Part shown: one piece after another, positions 41,150-51,644 of the stretch
Position numbering within the stretch: the first letter of the stretch is position 1
How the letters are laid out: every line of letters starts with the position of its first letter
Program-made: the position numbers and the translations under genes
Source: Cristatella mucedo
Taxonomy: Eukaryota > Bryozoa > Phylactolaemata > Cristatellidae
NCBI GenBank assembly: GCA_009760855.2
Contig: WPIO01000010.1
Span: 5,362,501-5,426,500, forward strand
Length of the DNA: 64,000 nucleotides
Reading direction: 5' to 3'
Notes under the pieces: model-generated
Database searches by the model: none
Told to the model about the DNA's origin: nothing
Seen by the model: only the letters and a program-made list of their open reading frames with translations

Positions 41150-41490
41150 GAAAATCGTACCCTCACTTGTCGCTAGCTCATCCGCAGACCGTAGCTCTGG
41201 CTCTTGGCCACGCGGCCGCCGCCGAGCTCTTTGCGAGTCGACGATTCCTTAGGGCCAGTCAGGCCTGTGCGTGCGGCGCTCCGCTCACTGCTCTCTGTCG
41301 CGTCGCGTCGCGATGGTGGCTCGAGAATCTGGCTCGATCAGACAGTGCCGCCGGATGCGGCATCTGGGGCTCGCGAGACGGCGCCTCACCGCACGCCAAT
41401 CCAAAAGCCGCCGCCGCACCAATGGGAACAATGACAACGTCGTCAAAGCGTAGGACGCACGATAGAGGCGAGCAGTCCCCTATGTAACAA
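41150..41490. other. CpG-rich patch of unknown role
   Basis: GC- and CpG-rich block with overlapping open frames on both strands, none recognisable. It could be a promoter or an old GC-rich repeat. Confidence 0.3.
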
Positions 41491-42065
41491 AGCGTCGGAC
41501 TGCGATACGCAGCCCAGCCGATGAATTGCAAATCACCGAAACATTAATCCTCATCGGAACTTACCCGAATTATGAAAAAGTCTCGCGATGATGAAATCAG
41601 TCGCAATCGACGGTAAGATCGCAAAAAACAAGATGGCCTGACGATTATCAAAGCAGCAAGCCGCCACCTCGGTATTTATCAGAGTACACTTCTCGCAGCG
41701 AGTGTCTACCATTGTCAGCTTCACAGTGGAAACAACAGCACAGGAAGAACGATTTCTTTGTTTGCCATTGCATCGGCGAGGCTATGGTGATGAGACACTC
41801 GTGCGTTAGCTCCACGCTCTCAGTGTGTAGCCTGCCTACCTTAAGGCTACCTAAGCCACACTTTCGTCAACTTAAGCTACCTAAGTTGCATTTTCATTTC
41901 CTTTTTGTACCGCACGGAGCTTCTACTGTGGTGAGCACTTTTGGTAAGTTTGTCACACTATCGCCTTTAAAAAAATTTGAGGTCTGCTTTTTCTATTCCT
42001 TCTATTTTTATGACCATTATCTTTATTGCAGAATGATGCAATTCTCAACGTTGCTATCCATAATA

Positions 42066-42565
42066 ACATTAATAATAATAATAATAATAATGCACTTGAG
42101 AAAGCACCTTCAGAGAACTCAATCTCTTTCTTTGTGCTTTACATTTGCTGTAAGGGGAAACGCGATTGAATAGTGAGTAATATCATGCTTGATAAACAAC
42201 ATGAATAACATGGTTAGGGGTGACACGCACAGGGTCAGCATGCAAATGTGGTTAGTGGCAGCATGCACAGTGTCAGCACGCATAAGCACATGAAAGACGA
42301 ATCACAGAGACCCACTAAATGCTGTCCTAAATAGGTGTGTTTTTAAATTTTTTCTTAAATGTGGTCAAGTCAGGGGATGTTCTGACACAAGTCGGGAGGG
42401 ATTTCCAGGCTTTGGGAGCATACGAACTAAATGCATGGTCTCCAAAGGATTTGAGGTTTGTACGAGGTATTGGTAGACTGTTGGATTCCGAAAAGCGGGT
42501 GGTACGATGCTTGGCCTGGTGGGGGATTAGATTTGAGAGCTAGGCTAGAGCCAAAGAATGAAGTG
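42066..42565 (-). mobile_element. LINE-B 3' end, 5'-truncated
   Basis: (AAT)n tail at 42069-42090, stem-loop, 3' UTR and the C-terminal coding block in antisense (GTCAAGTCAGGGGATGTTCT, GGGAGCATACGAACTAAATG). Its inner end abuts the AT-rich Polinton-like block. Confidence 0.85.
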
Positions 42566-42979
42566 ACCCACACATGTTCTTCCTGATTCGCAAACAAAAG
42601 TACTTATGCCACCACCTTATACAACGTCTGCAGTAGAAGGACAATGCAATTATCTGGGGGTTATAAATTAGATGCAAATAAGAAACTAGTTGAGAGAACA
42701 TTTTTCAGAGTAGGATCAACAATATTTGATAAGCAGATAAGTGTGAGGGTTTATATAGCAATTAGAAAACGCTAACAAGGAAGTGCCTAGATATGCAGGG
42801 GACATTAGACCTTCAAGAAAGTAAAATACTAAAACTTTGAAGTACTGTTTATCCTTTGATTCAGTTAATTAAACTGTTTCTAATAATTATCTTAGGAAAG
42901 ATTCAGATTTTGTAGTAAGAGGAAATTTTTGCTATAACACTAAAAATATGTTTACGTATTAAATCCTATAAATTAGAAC

Positions 42980-43291
42980 TGATATAGCTAGTAAAGACTA
43001 CCTTAATGTTAAAGTCGGAAAAGAAAACCAAGAGTTGATTATAGGTAACCTAAAAGTAAATCGCTTAGTCATTACCGGAAATAATTTACAAGGCTTTTAT
43101 GCAAACCATCTTGCTTTTTCATTTTTTCTTCCTACGGAAGAATTAAAAAAACCTTGGAGACAAAATAATCAAGCGATAGCTATGTTTGGCGATCTGCGTG
43201 TTCTAAAAGTAATTAATCTAGAGCAGAATAGAGAAAATTCTTTATCTAGGTTGAAGGATGTGCGAATAGAAAACATATTTACTCAAAGTTA
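42980..43291 (+). CDS. Unknown frame in the AT-rich element
   Basis: Open frame with VKVGKENQELIIGNLKVNRL, then NNQAIAMFGDLRVLKVI; the ATA/ATG start is unclear (about 43035). After the stop at 43290 a related-looking frame continues with EICEATAVNTYDVNDKISY. Not recognised; may be a structural protein of the Polinton-like element, probably broken. Confidence 0.4.
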
Positions 43292-43497
43292 ACATTGACA
43301 ATTACAGAAATCTGTGAAGCTACGGCGGTTAATACCTATGATGTTAACGATAAAATTAGTTACACAGTCAAAAATGAAAAAGTACATCAGATTACTTTGA
43401 AAGAACAGATAGAACTAAAACGAAAGTCTTACCCAAGACAAGCTTCCCCAGTTAGAATTTATATATGAGATGATATAAAGTAATAGTTTTAATTTGT

Positions 43498-44100
43498 TTA
43501 TGGGTTAGTTACTACAGGGCCAGATGGATCAGCAGCAGTTGTAGCAGATGATGCAGATGAAACGGATGTAGCAGGTGTAGAAGATGTTGCAGCAGCAGCA
43601 ATAGCAGCTAGTGTTGCTTTTTGTCTAGCACTAGTTCCGTCAAAAATATCAGGTGGAACAGCGAAGCAATCATCTTTAATAATATATGAAATATCTGGTT
43701 TCATTCCTGATACACTTGAGATAACTTTAGTTATACTTGGAAGTTGGCTGGCAATCCATGTTGTGTATCCTGAAATTTTGCCAGACGTATAATGAAGGTT
43801 ATCAACTTTACTTCTAACAGTAGCTTCGAGGTCGGTAGTAACTTTTGTTACAACTGCTGAGATTATATTCTGTGTTTAAACGTCACATTCATCTATACAA
43901 AATTTGTTTACTGAATTGTGTGTCATGACTGAAATATCTCAGTCAAGTATTTGTGCGTCGTAAGCAGTCATCCTAGATGTAACAAGGTAATGCACATACG
44001 ACTTTAGTAGAGTTGCTGATGTTGCTAGATTGGGATCAGTGATATATCGTGCTTGGGTAGATGCGGTTGCAGTTCCCGAAATTTTCCTATACTTATAAAA
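43498..44100 (-). pseudogene. Ala/Ser/Thr-rich protein of the AT-rich element, broken
   Basis: The 3' part (43498-43704) reads MKPDISYIIKDDCFAVPPDI, then a low-complexity Ala/Ser/Thr tail ending DPSGPVVTNP. Upstream to about 44100 the same frame continues (YITDPNLATSATLLKS, TSGKISGYTTWIASQLPSI) with two stops. No family recognised. Confidence 0.5.
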
Positions 44101-44511
44101 AAATCAAAACTACAAAAAGCAAAAAATAACTATAAAGAAAAAACTAGACCACATTTAAGTAACAGTTTGGACACCAGTTTTTGTTTTTGGTGACTTTAAT
44201 TTCTTATCGGATTCAATTAATATTGAAATAATTTTACCACAAATTTCCATTAGTTTGTCACAAGTTTCACATATCTTGTTTAAGGTTAGTAATGCAAGAG
44301 CTATGAACCTCCGGAATAGATTTATTAAGTGAATGTTTAACAATTCTTAGATCTACTCCTTTAAGTTTATTTTGGCAAATCTCTGGAGCCATTTTTTCGA
44401 TTTATCACAGCTTAGAATTTTTGAGACACCCATTTCTAAATAATAATAATATTTTCTATTCTGGTTTAACATATTTGAACCTTGGCACTGGTGCATCACT
44501 GTCAACTTATG

Positions 44512-44975
44512 TAGTGTAATGTAATGTATCTCCGTCTGTAACTCCACCAAGTCATAAAGACCATGTGGGTGTTACGCAGGAAATTTTTGTATAGCACACT
44601 CACAGCCTAAGCGGCTTTTGGTACACATTCGATTGCCAACAGAATTCGTCTCACGCAACAAAGAGAAAATGGGAAGCATAGCAGAGTCAGGAGAGCAGTT
44701 GGGGTAGTGAGCAGCGTAGAAGTAGCAGCTCAGGACCGCTGAAAAGGATGAGCCATATTCGGCAGTAGGAGAGTAGTTGTCGTTGCATAAGAATTGTGGG
44801 AGCAAGTTCCACAGTCTAGGATCTGCAGAGCTATTGCTTCTATCGCCAACGGTCTTTAAGCGGAGGAATGGAACAGCTAATTTATTGTCCACACAGGACC
44901 TGAGGATGCGAACAGGCTGAAACTGATGCAGCAGTTCAGCTAGGTACGAAGGAGACAAGCCGTGGACAATTATCT
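44512..44975 (-). mobile_element. LINE-A 3' fragment inserted in the Polinton-like element
   Basis: Starts with the same 3' end as at 5985 (ATGTAATGTATCTCCGTCTG). The 129-codon frame includes YLAELLHQFQPVRILRS, SSADPRLWNLLPQF and SFSAVLSCYFYAAHYPNCS, the C-terminal domain of LINE-A (compare 31180-31450). Confidence 0.8.
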
Positions 44976-45299
44976 GTTTCTGATTCTAAGCGTAAAACTG
45001 ATTCAGAGCCGTATTCCAAATTTTGATTCATAATCGGTTTCTGATTCGAGATCAAAGCTATGATTACAGTTCGGATCAAGTTAATGTTCGAAAATTGATT
45101 TAATTAATTATTCAAGGAAATCTCTAAGAGTTTCTTACATCTTTTCTGTGGTATAGAATTTTATTTCTCTAAAGAAATTGCATTAAACTTTACATGACTC
45201 GTAATATCCTCCTGCTTCGTTGATTTTATAGTGACCGTAATCTAGCAAATATTTTCCCCAGTTTAAAAAGTAGCGCTTACTTTCGAAAGCAGACGATGC

Positions 45300-48200
45300 T
45301 ACTTTACTCTGATTTATATCCTATTTATTTCTAAGTGAATATCCTATGATTTATACTTGGTGATCCTTCTCTGCACGCAATAAGCGATTTCTTAGACACC
45401 CAACATAATCAAGACGTGACAATTGCTCTTGGCGATTGATTTTGTCACCTTTTGCTTTTCTTTCATGACTTTCTTCTGCCATCTCTCCATTATTAGCTTT
45501 TAATGTCATCGTGGAATATAACTTTGATTTTAGAAAGACACATTCACTCACTACTTGCCTAAAATAATCACCTCAACATTCTGCCCATTTTTTCGGAATT
45601 TCCTTTTAAAGTTTCCCTACATCATTTTTGTTAGATTTGACTATCTCCTCTGCTTTTTCATTCACATCTCTGATTCTTCTAGGTAAGAATTAAAATCAAA
45701 AGGATGAGGAATTTTTTTGATGTCTTCATTGATATTTCCTGTTGATATTTTCATAACAAGTGTATCAGCATCAGTTTATGCTAATTTAAGGCGATCTCCA
45801 TTAAAAATGTCATAGTACCATAATAAAATTTTAACATTAACAACTTTGATAAATGCAGAATTGCAAAATCAACGTAAATAAGTTTGCTAAGAGTAACTAC
45901 ACTTCTAGTAGATTCAAAGCAAACCGCAGTAGAGTTTAATATTTTCCTATCAACAAACTTCGGGCTTCTATACGCTTTTCCATTTTAATCTCATCTGCTT
46001 TAGAGTCTCGGTTGAAAACTTTAATGTTCCTCTTATATCAAAAATTTTCAATCGTTTTCCCAAATAACGCTTTTATTAGTAACTTACAAAGGTTTTTCTC
46101 AAAATTATTCCTAGCTGCATTTCTGAGATTGGTAATCTATACAATGCAACTGTTTAGCCAGCTATTCTGAATACATTGTAAGACTCTATGTATCTTCTTA
46201 ATTTTATAACCTAGACTCAAGTAATGCTGCAGATTTAAATACTGGCTAATAAAATGCTCTTCTGGATTACGATCGAGAACTAGTTTTCTTATGGATCCTC
46301 TCCACGACCAAATGATGATTGATAGTCTGAATACTCTCCTCTAGTAACTTTGCGGGTATAAAGCATTAATGGGTAATCTGAAAATGTATCTTTTAATTCT
46401 GTCGGGTATTATATGTTAACTTCTAGAATATATCCTTTTTCAGAAACTTTACTTAGTTTCATTATTTAAGCTTCAGTCATTCTTTCTACCTCAATTTTTG
46501 GCATAAACCTAATTGCTCTTACAGGAAGCTATTGTTTCATTGCCCATCCATAAAGATTCGCTGCATTGATAGAAAGCGACCAAGATTTGTCTTTATCTGG
46601 CTCGAAACCAAGAGAGTGTTATTCATTGTTTGCTCTAACGTATCCCTCGAAAATTTGTGTCATACCTCTTCTAATCCCTATTTCAAAAAACTCATATCTG
46701 TCTACATCTGTTTAACAATTTTAAGACGACCCCGGTAAACTTAAGACTAATTGTCCAAGTCATTTGAGGCGTAGGAATAAATCTTGCTGGGTCGTTTTTT
46801 GGCTAGAATATATTGACTTTAAGAATGCTTCATAGACATCTGCAAGAAGTAATACATCTAGCTTTGAATATAGGTCATGGTATTGCACAAAGGTAGACAT
46901 TCTGAAAGTCTGTCAAACGTTAATAGCAAGATTGCAATTCTCCTGACAAATAGTTCCTAAAATACTTGAATTAAACATATCTAAGTTCTGTTTTACTAAA
47001 TCTGCGATACCCATCCATGTATTCATAGGGATATACGCTTGACTAATAGTTTGAAGTCAGAATCAGATAGATTTGGAAATGCACTTCTTGTAACTTTGAA
47101 AGGGTATTTTGAATCTCTAAGATGTTCAAAAAGTTCGTCTAATGAAGAAAGTAACATTTGAAGAGAATCCCTAAAACATATGTGACCAAACTCAATAGTT
47201 AAAGACTTTTCCATATTCATAGCTATGACCTTTTGCTTTGAAATCAAAGTTTAATGAATTGGCAATAAGATGGGAATAATTTCCTTGTAAGTTATGAGTG
47301 TAAACAGTTAATACTAATCTATCTGCATATACCCTAAGTCTTAGTTTGCAATCTCAATGAGCACTGCCCCTATATCTTCCGCTCATAGGGCAATGATCTA
47401 ATACTTGATCTTCTTCTTCGAGAAATTGTTTACAAATCTAACATTAAACAGATGAATGACATTCATTGGTTTAATCTTCTGTTAATATAGAAAAATCAAA
47501 GTCTTGGTTTTTTTGACACATAGAATTGATAACTCTTTTTTAATCCAGAGACCTCATTTTATAAACATCTTCTCGTCTCGGAGACGCAATTAATTCCTGA
47601 AAAGTAACCACTTGAAATTATATGTTTGATTCATTATCTAATATGATACATTGTACTGAATTAGGTTTATGCTCTTGAAAAGAACTTTGTAAAGTTAAAG
47701 AATCATCTTTTTATGAAACTTTATTCAGAAAGCGTTCAAAGACAGCGTAAGCAACCAAAGGAGCCATTAACATATTTTCACATTCTCTAAACATTACATG
47801 ACCTTCATTTGCATCTTATCCAATTTTTTATAAGGCATTTTAGCTTTAACCTATTGATAAATACCATTATTTGTATATAGTAAAAGATCAATATGTCAAT
47901 ATGATTCTCAAGCTCTACGCTTACTAATAATGGAGAAATACCCCTGCCACATTCATAAACATGTCACATTCAGTCACATTCATTAAAATATATGCTAATG
48001 CCAAATATGTTAGCCAATTTAGGAATTTTTATTCACTGATAACGAAGACGATCCTTCACTGCTCTTAATCAAGTTCAGGAATAAGATGTGACTCCTTTGA
48101 ATGTAATAACTCCTTAAGGTCGTGAATTTGTTCGAAACAGTTATCTCACCAATTTAATTTTCTAATTAAACACCAAAATAAAAAATATTACCACCTGTAT

Positions 48201-48990
48201 TGTTTATTTTTATAACACATTTTTTATTCCGGAGTGATTTTGGTAGCTCGCAATAAGCTCCTCCTTTCTGTGCAGAATATCTAGTAAACTACGCATACAT
48301 TGTGACTACCTCACTAATGATTCAATTTGATCCTCGTTCAGACCATTCTTCTAATTGTTCAGTAAACTTAGTAAAATGCATATCTATTGCTGACTGAAAA
48401 TGTGATAACCTAGTCAATGATACTTGCCTATCCCCAAATTAAGCAGCAGTACTAACTCTATCTGAAGCGCTTTAAAGTCTTACTTTAATCACCATAGCTA
48501 TTTGTATATCCTTTAAAGAAAATAATAATCTCCTCATGACATCAACTAACCCCGAACTAGATCTTTCTTTCAAAGACTTTAAATCAACATCACTAAACTT
48601 CAACGTTCATATTCATAGTCAATTTATTGGCCACTTTTTGTCATTCGTCCTACCATCTAAGCACTTAATTCTGTATCTAGAAGTCTACGTGCTTCCGATT
48701 CATATGTTGGTTGAATATGCACTTCTCTAATTTTTTAAGAAGATATGCTTGTATCTGGTTTACTTTTTATCTCCACAATTAACTTATGGACATCTACAGC
48801 AGATTAAAAAAATGTATATCTCTAAATGAATCCCCATATTTCTTCCTTATAACTGGGTTAGCATTAAATCTTTACTAGCAAGCATCAACAACTCTTTTTG
48901 CTTGATCGTTAAATGACTCGCCTTAAGTAAATGCCTAAAATGCTTTGTAACCCTAAAATAGAGTTAAATCGTCCTCCAAACACCACTATT
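45300..48990 (-). pseudogene. Protein-primed family B DNA polymerase, Polinton type, broken
   Basis: Minus-strand motifs in the family's order: LDHCPMSGRYRGSAH (zinc-finger-like, about 47390), YTHNLQGNYSHLIA (exonuclease II, about 47290), NMEKSLTIEFGHICFRDS (about 47190), VYPYEYMDGYRRF (about 47020), DVLLLADVYEAF (about 46850), GYILEVN (about 46430), SDYPLMLYTRK (about 46370), a palm region with LCKLLI-type residues (about 46090), and TDADTL (motif C, about 45770), followed by a C-terminal block with VFLKSKLYS and KAKGDK. Many in-frame stops and frameshifts; not functional. Start unclear. Confidence 0.8.
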
Positions 48991-49040
48991 TAATAATATT
49001 TAAATATTCTATATACTATATTTTTTATCTCACGCGTTTA

Positions 49041-49158
49041 GTGTATATACTTGATGCTCGCGAGGTGTCACACTTGAGACACGAAGGAGCTCAGAACGGT
49101 GTGAGTGAGGGAATTCATGATGATGAGGGTGAGGCTAGCGAACGTCAAGTATATATAC
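49041..49158. repeat. Short element with ~24 bp inverted ends
   Basis: 49041-49064 (GTGTATATACTTGATGCTCG...) and 49135-49158 are reverse complements at about 20 of 24 positions. It sits exactly at the right border of the AT-rich block and may be a MITE or a remnant of the element's end. Confidence 0.6.
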
Positions 49159-49189
49159 TACTTCAGTACCCTTAAAAACACCCACAGGT

Positions 49190-50215
49190 CAATTCGCACG
49201 GACCCAACAAATACTGTTAGGTAAAGGCGCGTTCCTAGTGTCTGTTTAAATGCCATGTCAATGAATGTCGTGAGGTTAGTCAGTAGTTCCTCGCTTTGAG
49301 AACATACCTAGGACACGATCTCCACTTGATTTGAGGTTGATTCAAGGCACAGCTACACGACTTGAGTCGGAAAAGCGTGCGGTATGTCGCCTAGCATAAT
49401 TGGGAAGTCGTTCGGATGTGAAGGTTCCAGCGAGAGATTTAAGGGCCACAAATGTGAGTGACATAACCTTGAAGTCAATACAATGCCAGATAGGGAACTT
49501 TCCTGTCGGAGAGAAGTGGCGTAGTGTGGGAAATGCGACGCTCACTACAGCCAAGACAGAATTTCAAGTTTTCCCTAGCTACAAACGCCTTACTGCACAG
49601 GCCGGAGATCTGCAAGTAGCGAGTTACGTTAGCCGAGTAAGGATGTAGCGAACGCGTGGATCAACTTGATTGTGTTATCCTTGTCTAGGTAGGCCCAAAT
49701 GTATGTGCTGTCGCGTAGCTGAATGTATTCAGGCTTGACTTTGGAGATAATGCTGTCGTCTAGTGAAAGGTCACTTTAGACAGGATATCCAGATTTTATG
49801 CTGAGGGTACAGGAGATTCGCTGGCCCAGCCCATTTTGAAGCATGGGTTACCAAATTTCTGAGGAAGAACGTCTTTGCCTATAGCTAGCAAGTTGGTATC
49901 GTTGTCATTCAATCTGTGAAATTGTGTTGCAATCAAAGTGCAAATGTCGACAGTACATTCAGCAAGGTAGTTAAGAGAGCTTGACGCGCTGGAAAGTAGC
50001 GAGGGATTAAAGTACAGGTACAGCCGTGTGTCATCGGCACAGAAATGCGAGCAAAGATTATGCATCCGCCGCAGTATGCTAAAATAACCGGACCAAGCAC
50101 CGAGCTCTGATGATTGTCCTTGCTCCCGATGCCCCTCGGATGACTGCTGCATATAAAACCATGGAAACGTCGAGGTATTCGGCACGCGTCGTCACTCAAA
50201 GGCGTTTCTTGACAA
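49190..50215 (-). mobile_element. LINE-B-related copy, decayed
   Basis: Minus-strand frames contain CADDTRLYLYF (RT catalytic motif), LNDNDTNLLAIGKD, and CIDFKVMSLTFVALKSLAG followed by a RHTARF segment. Frameshifted. Confidence 0.8.
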
Positions 50216-50217
50216 TG

Positions 50218-50350
50218 TAATTTATTCGTATAGCGTCCTCAGAGAAAGCAATCTCCATCCAGGCGCGAATCACTTTGTGTATGCCACAGAGCTCGAGCCC
50301 ACTCATTGAATGGCGAGCGTCTTAATCCCTGGGCCAAACCAGGGCGACTA
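50218..50350 (-). mobile_element. tRNA-derived SINE
   Basis: Minus strand: box A-like TTTGGCCCAGGGATTAAG, box B-like GTGGGCTCGAGCTC and a tail with GAGGACGCTATACGAATAA that resembles the LINE 3' end. Confidence 0.75.
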
Positions 50351-50354
50351 TAAC

Positions 50355-51154
50355 TATTAGTACGCCGAATGCACGGTCGGCCTCGGCAGTCGATGCTGGC
50401 AGCGTCAAAATAGGTCACATCCGTCCTTGTAGTAGGTCACAGCCGGCCTCGGCTCGACCGGACTCCGGCCGCTTGCCTGCTAGCTCGGGAAGCGTCCTGA
50501 CGTTCTTCAGTGTCGAGTCCGTATCCATTTCACCGTGGAAGTTGTGAGGCTTCTGCCTCAAGAGGATGTTTTTCCTACCACTAGGAATATACAGCTGGCT
50601 GTGGCCCCTGCTGCTGCCGTAGCCGACAGCTGCTACGCCCTCGCCGTCCCCTCCCCCGTCCCAGAGAGGGACAACTCACAGGCGACCGCCATTTATAAAC
50701 TCTCCTCCACAGTATTAGCGTAGCGACGAATGATGGTTTCAGGTTTTGCCTGGCGGCCTGAGTAGACTTGTAACCGCGAAAGCATCTACCCTCCCCTCGT
50801 CCGTCAGCTCGCCAACACAGAAAGGGCAATCCCCTAGGACCTGTCAATGCCATAAGGAACCGGCGAAGTTTCAGCTTATATTTAAATGTCAAGTCAGGGG
50901 ATGTCAAGATGTCAGTAGGGAGTGAGCTACAGGATTTAAGAGTATGCATACAAAGGCAGGGTCTCTAAATGATTTGAGGTCATTCGAGGTGCAGCGAAGC
51001 AACTTGAGATAGCACCCAGGGGCGCTTCCTGGATTCAGGAATGCTCCCTGTGGTCATGTGATCTGTTGGGTCATAGGTCGGCTTACTGTCGCGTACTCGC
51101 TTGGTCTCGAGTTCGTCCGCCCCTCCCGCCGCGGACGATTCTCTAACTACTGAC
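50355..51154 (+). promoter_or_regulatory. GC-rich region upstream of ADA, candidate promoter
   Basis: GC-rich patches at 50.4-50.8 kb and immediately before the ADA start. A LINE-B fragment (minus) lies at about 50870-51000. No TATA box recognised. Assigned only by position. Confidence 0.3.
50870..51000 (-). mobile_element. LINE-B fragment
   Basis: AAATGTCAAGTCAGGGGATG and CTAAATGATTTGAGGT match the antisense of the LINE-B C-terminal coding block. Confidence 0.75.
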
Positions 51155-51193
51155 ATGGCAAGCAACTACAGTGTGAGCGATATCACTGCGAAG
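51155..51193 (+). CDS. ADA: ADA exon 1 (start codon)
   Basis: ATG in context TGACATGG encodes MASNYSVSDITAK, then donor GCGAAG|GTAAGC, phase 0. Human ADA also has about 12 residues before the first zinc-binding strand. The frame is open further upstream without another ATG, and the flanking DNA is GC-rich as expected of a promoter-proximal exon. Confidence 0.75.
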
Positions 51194-51572
51194 GTAAGCG
51201 TTTGGCTGGCACATCGATTACGTGATGGCCCTCTTTCCGTCCTGTTCCCTCTTTCACCTACCCGCTCTCTTTCTCCCTCTCTCTCTCTCTCTCTCCCTAC
51301 CCAATCTCTCTATCTATCGCTCGCGCTTTATTTCTCATCCGCTCTCTCTTTTTATTGCTCTGTCTCCCCCTATCTTCATCTCTCTCTCTCTCTCGCTCTG
51401 TCTCTTTTGCCGCTACTGTGGGTAACTGGCTCCTGCTGTCGGGCCGCGCCTAGCGTTCTGGTTCCGTGCCCGGGCATACAGGGCAGCCCTTCCGCAGGTA
51501 TCCCGATTCCCCTCTAGCCGGAGCAAAGCAGAGCTAGTTCTGGGATTGGAATGATAGAGCTACCACTCGTCG

Positions 51573-51644
<72 letters not shown>

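Larger units (their letters stand above)
42566..49040. mobile_element. Degenerate Polinton/Maverick-like (or adintovirus-like) element
   Basis: A 6.5 kb block far more AT-rich than its flanks. It contains a broken protein-primed DNA polymerase B on the minus strand, an unknown plus-strand frame at about 42980-43290 and an Ala/Ser/Thr-rich minus-strand frame at 43498-44100. Polintons are large self-replicating, often virus-related DNA transposons of 15-20 kb; integrase, packaging ATPase, protease and capsid genes are not recognisable here, so this is a deletion product or partial insertion. Terminal repeats were not identified. A LINE-A fragment has inserted at 44.5 kb. Confidence 0.7.

Noticed and set aside
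41137-41487. 116-codon plus-strand frame in a CpG-rich patch
   Set aside because: Equally open on the other strand; no family motif or splice support.
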